Assembly: GCA_025057645.1 (NCBI GenBank)
Contig: JANXBJ010000003.1
Location: forward strand, 1 to 64,000
Source: Anaerolineales bacterium
Lineage (GTDB): Bacteria > Chloroflexota > Anaerolineae > Anaerolineales > UBA4823
Direction of reading: 5' to 3'
Length of the DNA stretch: 64,000 bases
Shown here piece after piece: positions 46,552 through 55,796 of this stretch; positions within the stretch are counted from its first letter, which is position 1; every line of letters begins with the position of its first letter. A program made the position numbers and the translations under genes. Below the pieces are notes generated by a model, which made no database searches, was not told where the DNA came from, and saw only the letters and a list, made by a program, of their open reading frames with translations.

Positions 46552-49500
46552 GGTTGATTTACCTCATAGATCACGGTTTGCCCTTCGCGATAGACTTCTC
46601 GCCAGAGCAAGCCATCCGCAGCCTCGAACTTCTCAAGGCCGGGTCCGGCATATTTGCCTCGCTCTTGTTGTCCAAGGATAATGTAGCGCACGTTGTATTT
46701 CTGTAAAAAGTTCATCGCCGCTTGCAGGTCGAGCGTGCGGTAAAATTCTTCGATTTCCTCAATGCGCTCGGTGACCCAGTTTGCGGGCAGGATAGTGCGT
46801 TGTTGCTGCTGGTGCCATTCCCAGCCCACCACCCCGGGCAAGCCGGTGTAGATGCTAAACCGCGAGCCCCAACGATAGAGATCGCGCAAGTTCGCCTCTA
46901 CGATAACTGGTGACCCCTTAACATTGTCTTGCATCCACAAGATGGCGCGGTAATCCTGGCTCAGGTCCATTTCTCCCCAACTATCGGTGTATTTGGAATA
47001 CGCCATGAAAGCCATGCCGTCTAAGGTATGAGGGGCGGCGTCGCTCATGCGGTCCTTGATCTTGGCTGTTGTGGCCGTGATCGGGTAGAGCGCAGCCGAG
47101 AGGACAAGGAACAGGAACACACCTTTCCAGAGGCTACCCCAACGGCTGCGCCAAGCAAGCAAACCGGGCAACAGCCAGCCTAGGGCAGCTCCGGCTGCAA
47201 CGGCGAACATCGTCCAAGCCTGCAAATAGAACTTGAAGACGGTGTTCATGCGCCCGATATCACCCGCAACGACTACAACCTCAACCATTAAGGTGATCAT
47301 AAGCCCTGTTCCGACAAGGAAGAGCGCAAAGCGTTTCTCATCCGGTTGGTCGGAACGTAGGATAAGCACGCCCGCCCAAGCGGCGAGAGGAAGCACTATC
47401 CAAGCAATTGCCACCTCTAAACCGACCATCAAGCCGAGGATCGCTATAATCAAGGCCAAGGTGGCATAACCTATCCAGGGTAGGTAAGGTTTTAGCTTGC
47501 GCAATGCAGAGAGCGGCGTTTTCGCCATCCAATCAACGCTTTCATAGGCCAGCCAGGAAACGAGGATAAAAAGGAATAACCCCCAATGGACAAGGTAGGA
47601 AAGGCTGGGAGTATGGGTGCCTTTCCATAAATTGATTTGCGAATACCCCCAACCTAACCAACGGGTGTAGGGATAGAACCAGAGGTCCGAGGCAACCACC
47701 AGAAGTCCAACTGCCAGAAGGGCGCTTCCAGCAGTCTCTAGCGATGCTCTGCCGAGGTGAAAGGTTGGCCTTCCTGCGGCGCTCTCGGCAAAGAGCAAGG
47801 GCCGCAACAGGCGGTAGAGTACTACTGCGCTCACCAATGCTAGGTAGGGATAATAATCCGAATAATTGGTGGGGCGCAGAACCCCGATCAAAAGCCCCCC
47901 ACACACAAGACGCCCTGCGTTCCCGAGATTGAGTTTGGCTTCGCCCAAAAGGAGAAAGGAGAGGGCAAAGGATAGGGTGAGCAAGGCCAGAGGCAATGCA
48001 AAGAGGTGGGCATGAGGGTCGCCGTAGAGCACGGTGAAGAAGGGAAACTCGGTGATCGGCTCAACATCGTTCGGCGCCGGGATGGCGCGACTGGGAATCC
48101 AGTACCAATCGCCCAAGCTATAGGGCAGACTCATCCCCTTCAGAACCTCGATAAAGCCTCGTACTGTCCAGACGGCGCGGATGAGTAGGTTAGCACCTTC
48201 GAGATTCCCGCCCGGGGCAGCCAATTTTTGGTAGCCAACCAGGATCATGCGCAAAGTGCCCAGGTTGCCTAAAACCGCCATGCCCAACGCTGCAGCGAGG
48301 CCACTAATCCAAGGGAGGGCGAAGCTGAGTTTGCCGCTTGCCTCATCCGGTTTGCGCCAACGCGCCACCAGATTCCAACCCAGTGAGAATGCCCCTCCGG
48401 CGATCAAGCTGAAGGTGGTGGGCAAGATCAAGTTGTAGGCGATCGCCGGGACGATGCCCAGCCACTTCACCGGCACTCCCATCAGGACAAAGCCATAGTA
48501 GTAATAGTTCAAGTAGCCACCGGCATACCATGGATCATAAGGAGGGAAAGATGTGCTCTTCAGAATGGCATTGAAGTAGGCAAAATCCATCGGCTTCTCG
48601 CCACCTTTCCAAGGGTGCCATAGATCCGGATTGCCCAAGCGGATGAAGAGATCGGCGAGGAAAAAGCCAAGCAAGAGAGCTTCCGTCCAGAGGAATTGTT
48701 TTTTGCGTTGGCGGAACTCTTGGCGCAATCCATTCCAATCGAGCAAGGCAAAGGCAAGTGAGACCAAGAGAAGAGCACCAAAGACGGCGCTGATGGTTAG
48801 CCTTTGAAATGGTACACGCAGCGAACCCAGCAGCCAGACTAGATAGGAGAGCAGGAGCAGACCGAATGTGCGCGATAAGGGGTAGCCGCGATCGTCCAGG
48901 CCGGCGAAGAGTTGGCGGGTGAGAGGGTAAGCTACCCAGCCCAAGAGGCTGATCGTCAAGTACCAGACCAGAACTGTGACTGCTTGGTTGCGGTTATGCA
49001 AGGCGTTGCGGTTAAACAGCTCTGACCAAGTTCCACCGGACTGTTGTTCTTTGAGGCGGTCGGGGGGCAGGAGCAACAAACCGGGGAATTTCGAGGCTTG
49101 GCGCGGCGTGAGGCGGATGACCTTTGAGAGATCAACTGCGGTGAGCAAGCGCCGCACACTCAAGGGGTCGTACTCAGGAGTCTTGCGGAAGATCAGCACT
49201 TTGGGGTGATCGTAAACCGTGAAAGCTTCTTCGGCGAATTGATCGTTGATCCGCCACCGTCCCAGGCTGGGAAAAGACTCAAAGACTTTTACCAGCTCAA
49301 AGCCGAGTTGACCCTTGAACATTCCCGGTTGGGCGACGTTGTAGCACCAGATCACCTCTTTGTCATCCGGACAGCCAATCAAGAGACGATAATAAGCAGT
49401 AGAGAGCGGATAACGTTCTGGCACACGTGGTATCGTGCCCCATTGCCGATTGGAGGAGATAAAGATGTAGTCTGCTTGATCGAGAATAGAGAGGAAACGG

Positions 49501-51497
49501 GCAAGCTTTTCGGCGTTATCGTCCCAATACATCTCGAAAACGAGATCGCGCTGGTAAATCCCCCCGTAACCATCGTAGCCGTCTAAGCGCAAGGGCAAGC
49601 CGTCGTCCCAGGAGCTTTCATTGGCCGGGGCAGCACCGGAAATAGCAAGCGCTGCAGAGCTGGTGGGTTCAAGGGCAAGGGTAAGTTGGTATTGCTGATC
49701 CTCCGAGACAGGGACAGGCTGGCTAAGGCGAAGAGTTACCCTCTCGCCCCGAGGGTCGTTGAAGGCTAAAAAGTCGCCTTGCACCGAAGCGCTCCAAACC
49801 GTTTCGGGAGCAGTGGCTTTGGAGAGGCTGAGGGTCAGGGTCTTCGTTTGACGCAGGTCTGTAATGTCTCTCACATGGGCGAGGGTGATCTGTTCGATGG
49901 TCCCGCTGACCGCAGCGTTGAATAAGGTGCGGTAGGGTGCTTCCGCGGTGATCAGATTATCGTAAGGGAAAGGTAGAGGCTGTCGGTAAAGGCTACCATC
50001 TTCCTGTCGGATGTCGAGGTGAATCGGAGCGGGCACGTTTTGATAAATCCAGCGCGAGGCCTCTACTCGTGTCACCGGACGCACGTAAATGCGAGTGAAG
50101 GCAAAAGCCCAGAGGAAGGTCAAAACGAGGACAAGTGCACCAACCGTGAGCGCAGCAATGCGCCGCAAAGCCTTGCTTTTCCAAAGAGAAAGCTCTGCTG
50201 TTCCCTGATCCTGGCGCCATTGCCACAGGGCAAAGATCGTCCAAGCTGCCATGATGGTCAGGCCGGGATAAGATGGCAACTGATAGCGCATGGTCGGGTT
50301 GGGTTGCAAAGATTGCCAGGTGAAATAAAATGCCGTCCAACCCCACAGGATGCCATGGAGACCGAGTTCACCTTTGATCAGCCTCCAACCCATCCAAAGA
50401 AAACCCGCCCAAGCCAGAAGACCTAAGGGCAAACCCAATCCCCAAACGGTCAAGTTCTGCCAGGAAAACCAGCGCGGGCGGCGTGCCCACTGTAGAGCAG
50501 GTGGAAAATCGACATCGCCGGTGCTTTGGTTGCGTTGCTCGCGGATGTTCGCTACCCAGGCCGGATTGGGCTTGATGCCGAAGAAGCCCGGCCCGGCAAA
50601 TGCGTAAGGCTGAAAGATGCGGAATGTGAGAATGCTCACTGCCCCAGCAGCGACCAAGCATAGCAGGGTTTGACTCCAGAAATCCGCTTGCACTTGCTCC
50701 TGCAATCCTTCTCGGCGAAGCTTCCAGTAGCGCAGTGCGAACGCCACCGGGAGCAAGAAAGCCAAGGGGTAAGCGGTGAGCTTAGAGGCCATAGCACAGC
50801 CAAAACTGAACCCGAACGCCAAGCTGGCCAAGAAGAGAGGCGATCGCAGCCCTTCTATCCACTTTTTTCTCTGTGGGGGAGGCTCTAGGGGGTGAGGGCT
50901 ACTCCCCTCTCCCATAGGCAGAGAGGCTGGGGATGAGGGCTTCTGCACGATCCACACCGCAAAGTACACCCCCAGAAAGATAAAGAAGTTGAGAAAGGTA
51001 TCCTCTTTGAAAAAGTGCGAAAGCTGAATGGGCAAGACGGCTAAGCCGTAGAACGCAGCCGCCAGCAGGCTCACCCCTCTCCCGTAAAGACGCAAAGCCG
51101 TGGCGGCCACCAAAATGAGGGTCAGCAGGTCGAAGATCGCCGAGAGCGGACGGCCGACAGTGAGCATTTCGCGGAACCCCGAATGCCCATAGATGCTCTC
51201 GACTAGGTAGCGCACAAGGAAGATCGGCAGGGTGCCGTAGACAAAGAAGCCGTGCCCGCGATTGTGCGGGTTCAGAGAGGAGATGGCCGTGTTGAAATAT
51301 TCGCTCAGGCTTTTGACCGGGGCAATGTCTGACCCTACCCAAACCAAAAAGCGTTCGTCGGGGTGCAGATATTGCTCTTCGCCCCAATAGATGCCAATAA
51401 AGCGGAAATAGATGGCTATCGCCAAGATAATGGTCAGACCGAGCCAGTAGAGCCCCACGGCAAGGGAACGGCGTTGAGAGGTGGAGAGTCGGGTCAT
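46548..51497 (-). CDS. Giant (1649 aa) membrane protein: N-terminal GT39/PMT-like region fused to DUF2298
   Basis: N-term YLHPDERFLVWVGSDIAP multi-TM; C-term PMDFAYFNAILKSTSFPPYDPWYAGGYLNYYYYGFVLMG, EFPFFTVLYGDPHAHLFALPLALL, RMNTVFKFYLQAW. Confidence 0.9.
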   Translation of the reverse strand: MTRLSTSQRRSLAVGLYWLGLTIILAIAIYFRFIGIYWGEEQYLHPDERFLVWVGSDIAPVKSLSEYFNTAISSLNPHNRGHGFFVYGTLPIFLVRYLVESIYGHSGFREMLTVGRPLSAIFDLLTLILVAATALRLYGRGVSLLAAAFYGLAVLPIQLSHFFKEDTFLNFFIFLGVYFAVWIVQKPSSPASLPMGEGSSPHPLEPPPQRKKWIEGLRSPLFLASLAFGFSFGCAMASKLTAYPLAFLLPVAFALRYWKLRREGLQEQVQADFWSQTLLCLVAAGAVSILTFRIFQPYAFAGPGFFGIKPNPAWVANIREQRNQSTGDVDFPPALQWARRPRWFSWQNLTVWGLGLPLGLLAWAGFLWMGWRLIKGELGLHGILWGWTAFYFTWQSLQPNPTMRYQLPSYPGLTIMAAWTIFALWQWRQDQGTAELSLWKSKALRRIAALTVGALVLVLTFLWAFAFTRIYVRPVTRVEASRWIYQNVPAPIHLDIRQEDGSLYRQPLPFPYDNLITAEAPYRTLFNAAVSGTIEQITLAHVRDITDLRQTKTLTLSLSKATAPETVWSASVQGDFLAFNDPRGERVTLRLSQPVPVSEDQQYQLTLALEPTSSAALAISGAAPANESSWDDGLPLRLDGYDGYGGIYQRDLVFEMYWDDNAEKLARFLSILDQADYIFISSNRQWGTIPRVPERYPLSTAYYRLLIGCPDDKEVIWCYNVAQPGMFKGQLGFELVKVFESFPSLGRWRINDQFAEEAFTVYDHPKVLIFRKTPEYDPLSVRRLLTAVDLSKVIRLTPRQASKFPGLLLLPPDRLKEQQSGGTWSELFNRNALHNRNQAVTVLVWYLTISLLGWVAYPLTRQLFAGLDDRGYPLSRTFGLLLLSYLVWLLGSLRVPFQRLTISAVFGALLLVSLAFALLDWNGLRQEFRQRKKQFLWTEALLLGFFLADLFIRLGNPDLWHPWKGGEKPMDFAYFNAILKSTSFPPYDPWYAGGYLNYYYYGFVLMGVPVKWLGIVPAIAYNLILPTTFSLIAGGAFSLGWNLVARWRKPDEASGKLSFALPWISGLAAALGMAVLGNLGTLRMILVGYQKLAAPGGNLEGANLLIRAVWTVRGFIEVLKGMSLPYSLGDWYWIPSRAIPAPNDVEPITEFPFFTVLYGDPHAHLFALPLALLTLSFALSFLLLGEAKLNLGNAGRLVCGGLLIGVLRPTNYSDYYPYLALVSAVVLYRLLRPLLFAESAAGRPTFHLGRASLETAGSALLAVGLLVVASDLWFYPYTRWLGWGYSQINLWKGTHTPSLSYLVHWGLFLFILVSWLAYESVDWMAKTPLSALRKLKPYLPWIGYATLALIIAILGLMVGLEVAIAWIVLPLAAWAGVLILRSDQPDEKRFALFLVGTGLMITLMVEVVVVAGDIGRMNTVFKFYLQAWTMFAVAAGAALGWLLPGLLAWRSRWGSLWKGVFLFLVLSAALYPITATTAKIKDRMSDAAPHTLDGMAFMAYSKYTDSWGEMDLSQDYRAILWMQDNVKGSPVIVEANLRDLYRWGSRFSIYTGLPGVVGWEWHQQQQRTILPANWVTERIEEIEEFYRTLDLQAAMNFLQKYNVRYIILGQQERGKYAGPGLEKFEAADGLLWREVYREGQTVIYEVNQP
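50888..50941. repeat. Palindromic element inside the giant DUF2298 gene
   Basis: GGGGGTGAGGGCTACTCCCCTCTCCCATAGGCAGAGAGGCTGGGGATGAGGGCT; close match to 53367-53421. Confidence 0.85.
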
Positions 51498-51534
51498 GGC
51501 TTTAGAAATAGCACTCCGGGTTTGGAATTGAAAG

Positions 51535-53895
51535 CTAGGGTTGTGGACTTGACTCGGGGGGCAGGATCAACTTGCCTGGTGGAACAAAATACACGTAGAA
51601 GTTTTTCCCCTCCCAAGGCGAACGTTGTTCCTGCCAAGTGCCCCACGGATAAAGCCGTTGCAGGGCTTCCAAGCCAGCAGTATCTTCGGGTTTGACGATG
51701 AACAACAGAGGACCTTGGAAAGCTAAGGTCTCCATGAGCTGATCTGGCCAGATAGCATAGTCTTTCAGCGGGAAGCCGGCGTTGATCCCCACCAAGCGGG
51801 TGTCCACCCAATGGGGATAAGCGACTACCCAAGCGGTGTCTGGCGTGCCAATGGTGGTGGCAAATTCACGGATGATTTTCCCCATTTGGCTGGTATTCCA
51901 AGCCGATTGGGCATATTGCGTGTAATATTGGCGGAAGATCAAATCGTAATCTTGCGCCATGCTTAACCCCAAAAGGGAAAAGGCCAGCAACCACCCCAGA
52001 GCACGCTGCCAACCGCTGCGGAAGGCCGCTTCAATCGGCCGGATCAGAGCTTCTAGACCGAGGGCAGCTAGGATAAAAACAGGGATAATTGCCCCAGACG
52101 TGCGATTCAGGATCGGATTCTCATCTGGGAAAGCCAACGACAAGACCGAGGGCAACAACAACAAGGGAACAGACACGAGCAGGAAAAGGTCTAACCACTC
52201 CCGGCGGCGCAGGTAACGCATGAGCACAAGAAAGCCGCCGATAAAAAGCAAGGCCGCCGGGACCACACTCAGGGCTGGCCGTCCTGGTATCGAAACCACC
52301 CACACGTTGCCATTGTCCCAGAAGAACATGATCAATGCTCTCCAGAGGTTACTAAAGAAGATTTCGAGCGCTGGTCGATCGAGAGGTTTCTCGATGTCGG
52401 TCAAGCGGGTCAAGCCACGGTAAAAAAAGATTTCGGGGTTCTGCAGGGCATAGCGCAGCAGGGGCAAGAAGACGGTCAACGAGATAATGGCCACAATCAC
52501 CAGGCCGATAATCAGGGAGCGGCGGCTCTGTGGAGTGCTGCGGTGCAGGAGGGCCAAGCCGATGGCAGCCAGAACCACCAGCGGCACGAGGCGGAAGGGG
52601 GAATAGCCGTGCAGTCCCAGCCCTAAAAAGAAACCGCAGAGAATGAAATCTTTAGGGTTAGGGCGGCGCAGAGCACGGATGAGGTAGTATAGTGTCGGGG
52701 CGACAAACAGGGGGTAAAGGCTAAAGCGCAACCCCACCCGGGTGATCACGTTCAGCCAGTAAGAGACACCGGCCAGCATTACAGCAAAGAGTCCGACACG
52801 GCGATTGGCAATCTCTTTACCTAGAAGATAAATATAGAGCAAAGTCAGCAACCCGGCGATGGCGGTGCCAAGCTTTAGGCTCATAAAGCTCAAACCCGTG
52901 CCAAAGAATTTCGCCACGGCAGCGGTGAGGAACATCTGGAAAGCCTCGCGGCCGGTGTTACGGGGGTAGAAGATATGCCATTTGCCGTCCAACACGTCGG
53001 CCACGTCGAGCAACTTTTCGGCATGGTCGCTTACCATCTCCGGCGGCACGTCTGCCAGTCGATAGAAACGGAAGAAGAGCAACACCATCGCAGCGAGAAA
53101 GACCAAAACCGACCAACGAGTGATACGCACCTGCCATTCCTGCTTTTGTAGCCATTCAAATACTTTTTTGATCCACTCTAGGCGAAATAAGTGATAGGGA
53201 TAAAAAGCGCGCACGATTAGCGCAAACGATAAGCTCCATAGGAAAAGATTAAGGGTATTGAAGTCCCCACTGCCGAAGGTCAAAAAAGCCAAAGCAGCGC
53301 TGACCAGCCCCGCCCCGAAAGCCGGCAGATGCAGGCGAAACTCCTTCTCCCCTTGAGAAAGGATTTGGGGGTGAGGGCTTTCTCCCCTCTCCCAAGGGGA
53401 GAGGGGCTGGGGGTGAGGGCTCAAAGGCACCTCAAGACCTGCTCTCAAACTCGCAAACAGCAAGATTAGGGCTGTGATCCCATATAGAACGGCGCCCAGC
53501 GTAGCATCGGGTCGGGGAGGCTCCAACGAGATTTGGGCGAACAGAGCGAGCGTTAGCGCAGAAAGACCGCTCAGAATGGCCAAACGCTCCGCCCGTGAGA
53601 GCCGCTGTGGGAGCGCTTGCTCGGTAGAGACCGTAGCAAAAGCCGCGTCAACGGTCGGGTCTTGCTGCGGAATTAGCGGGGTTGTGGAAACTGCCTTGCC
53701 GGGGTCGCGTACCAACTGACGAGATTCTTCTTCTGGAGTGGCTCCGGTTAGCGCCTCGGCACTGAACGCAGCCTTGCGCACTGTTGTTACCCCTTCCTCC
53801 GCCTTGGGGGATGCCACCTCCTTGAAGAGCGTGAGCAATTGTCGCCAATCTTTTAGCAAAGACTTCACGTAATCCAGGACGGTTGGTTCTTCCAA
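51535..53895 (-). CDS. GT39/PMT-type membrane glycosyltransferase
   Basis: DVPPEMVSDHAEKLLDVADVLDGKWHIFYPRNTGREAFQMFLTAA and multiple TMs. Confidence 0.85.
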   Translation of the reverse strand: MEEPTVLDYVKSLLKDWRQLLTLFKEVASPKAEEGVTTVRKAAFSAEALTGATPEEESRQLVRDPGKAVSTTPLIPQQDPTVDAAFATVSTEQALPQRLSRAERLAILSGLSALTLALFAQISLEPPRPDATLGAVLYGITALILLFASLRAGLEVPLSPHPQPLSPWERGESPHPQILSQGEKEFRLHLPAFGAGLVSAALAFLTFGSGDFNTLNLFLWSLSFALIVRAFYPYHLFRLEWIKKVFEWLQKQEWQVRITRWSVLVFLAAMVLLFFRFYRLADVPPEMVSDHAEKLLDVADVLDGKWHIFYPRNTGREAFQMFLTAAVAKFFGTGLSFMSLKLGTAIAGLLTLLYIYLLGKEIANRRVGLFAVMLAGVSYWLNVITRVGLRFSLYPLFVAPTLYYLIRALRRPNPKDFILCGFFLGLGLHGYSPFRLVPLVVLAAIGLALLHRSTPQSRRSLIIGLVIVAIISLTVFLPLLRYALQNPEIFFYRGLTRLTDIEKPLDRPALEIFFSNLWRALIMFFWDNGNVWVVSIPGRPALSVVPAALLFIGGFLVLMRYLRRREWLDLFLLVSVPLLLLPSVLSLAFPDENPILNRTSGAIIPVFILAALGLEALIRPIEAAFRSGWQRALGWLLAFSLLGLSMAQDYDLIFRQYYTQYAQSAWNTSQMGKIIREFATTIGTPDTAWVVAYPHWVDTRLVGINAGFPLKDYAIWPDQLMETLAFQGPLLFIVKPEDTAGLEALQRLYPWGTWQEQRSPWEGKNFYVYFVPPGKLILPPESSPQP
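53367..53421. repeat. Palindromic element inside the GT39 gene
   Basis: GGGGGTGAGGGCTTTCTCCCCTCTCCCAAGGGGAGAGGGGCTGGGGGTGAGGGCT; translated SPHPQPLSPWERGESPHP. Confidence 0.9.
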
Positions 53896-54004
53896 AGCTT
53901 CTCTTTCCCGATCGGTGAGAATGAATGTCTAAATGATACATCAAGCCGAAATAGCAGGCAAGCGATCAACATGGTAAAATCATCCCCACGTTAGGGAGAG
54001 GTAG

Positions 54005-55783
54005 ATGGAGTTTCAACACGCTTACTTAATTACGGTCATTGTCTTAGCGGTAATTCTCTTTTCCCTCGAGGTTTTTTCAATCGATGTGATCGCCCTTTTG
54101 GTCTTGCTCAGCCTGATCCTCGGCGGGGTCTTGCCATTGGATCAAGCTTTCCTTGGCTTCGGTAGCGAAACCATCGTTATCATTGTGGGGCTGCTGATCT
54201 TGACTGCTTCACTGGCTCGAAATGGGGTGATTGAGTTAATCAACGCTCAGCTCTTAGCGAGACTTCGCGGCGATTCAGCCCGTCTGACACTTATTTTGAT
54301 GGGGATCGTATCAGCGGTGAGTAGTTTCATCAGTAATACTGCGGCGACAGCTTTGTTCATTCCGGTTGCTAGCGGTGTCGCAAGACGAACCAACACTTCC
54401 CTCTCCAAGGTCTTAATGCCGGTCGCTTACGCCGCAATTTTAGCCAGCTCAGTGTCCTTGATCGCCTCCTCGACCAATATCGTGGTTAGCGCTTTCATGC
54501 GCCAGTATGGCTTACCAGGGTTAGGAATATTTGAGTTGACGCCGGTGGGCTTGCCGATCGTGATTGCGGGGTTAATCTATATGGGCCTTTTAGGGCTTCG
54601 CCTGATCCCACAGCGTGAGACACCGCGCCGCCTGAGTGAAGAATTCGGGCTGCGATCCTACCTCACCGAAATTGTTGTCTTGCCTTCCTCTCCATTGGTT
54701 GGCAAGACCTTCGGCGAAGCGAACATCGGTGCCCAGTTTGAGTTGAACGTAGTTGCTATCCTGCGCGGCGATCAGCAAATTACTACCCCGGATGCTTACC
54801 AAACTATCCACGCCAATGATATTTTGCTGGTTGAAGCGACTCGGGATCAGATTCTAAGAATCAAGGAAGCCGCAGGTCTGGAATTGGCCCCCAAAGCAGC
54901 GGTTTCCAATCACGAACTTGAACAGCTAGAGACGCGCTTATACGAAGCGATCATATTGCCCCGCTCGTACTTGATTGGTCGAACTCTTAGAGGGGTAGGC
55001 TTGCGCCGTCGTTTTGGGGTGAATGTTCTAGCGATCCACCGCCAGGAAGAGACCCTGACTCAAAAGCTAAGTCAAATTGTGTTGCGCTTGGGGGATGTGT
55101 TGCTAATCCAAGGAGACCCAGATTCAATTGCTTCTCTGGAGAACAATTTCTTTCTCCGAGTGCTCAACCCGGTGGAGGAGCGCCAGATTGACACGCGGCG
55201 AACCCACTTGAGCCTGATGATTTTTGCGGGCGTGCTGTTGGCTTCCGGTTTAGGCATGCTTCCCCTCTCGGTTGCGATTTTGGGAGGGGTCATCTTGGCT
55301 TTTCTCACCCGTTGTATCACGCCGGAGGAAGCTTACCGCGAGGTAGAATGGAAGGTGGTCATCCTCGTTGGGAGCATGTTGGCCTTGGGGGGAGCAGTGG
55401 AGAAAAGCGGCACGGCAGCGTTTCTTGCTCAGCAGTTAGTGCGGTTGGTGGGGGATACTCATCCTTTGTGGTTGCTAAGCGGTTTCTTTTTCTTGGCTAT
55501 GCTTCTTACCCAGCCAATGTCCAATCAGGCTGCTGCAGCGGTCATCTTGCCGGTGGCGATCCAAACTGCTTTGCAACTAGATCTTAACCCTCGAACCTTT
55601 GCGGTAATGATTGCGGTCGGCGCCAGTACCTCATTCGTTACCCCATTGGAGCCGGCCTGCTTAATGGTCTACGGCTTGGGCCACTACCGTTTCTTCGATT
55701 TTGTCAGAGTGGGGTTTTTGCTGACGCTGGTGATCTTCGGAGTGGCTATTCTGCTTGTGCCGGTAATCTGGCCTTTGAGCTAA
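54005..55783 (+). CDS. SLC13/DASS-family permease with two RCK_C (TrkA-C) domains
   Basis: Multi-TM; SNTAATALFIPVA, SSTNIVVSAFMRQYG; RCK_C-like EIVVLPSSPLVGKTFGEANIGAQFELNVVAILRG. Confidence 0.92.
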   Translation: MEFQHAYLITVIVLAVILFSLEVFSIDVIALLVLLSLILGGVLPLDQAFLGFGSETIVIIVGLLILTASLARNGVIELINAQLLARLRGDSARLTLILMGIVSAVSSFISNTAATALFIPVASGVARRTNTSLSKVLMPVAYAAILASSVSLIASSTNIVVSAFMRQYGLPGLGIFELTPVGLPIVIAGLIYMGLLGLRLIPQRETPRRLSEEFGLRSYLTEIVVLPSSPLVGKTFGEANIGAQFELNVVAILRGDQQITTPDAYQTIHANDILLVEATRDQILRIKEAAGLELAPKAAVSNHELEQLETRLYEAIILPRSYLIGRTLRGVGLRRRFGVNVLAIHRQEETLTQKLSQIVLRLGDVLLIQGDPDSIASLENNFFLRVLNPVEERQIDTRRTHLSLMIFAGVLLASGLGMLPLSVAILGGVILAFLTRCITPEEAYREVEWKVVILVGSMLALGGAVEKSGTAAFLAQQLVRLVGDTHPLWLLSGFFFLAMLLTQPMSNQAAAAVILPVAIQTALQLDLNPRTFAVMIAVGASTSFVTPLEPACLMVYGLGHYRFFDFVRVGFLLTLVIFGVAILLVPVIWPLS

Positions 55784-55796
55784 ACCCTTTGATCCC

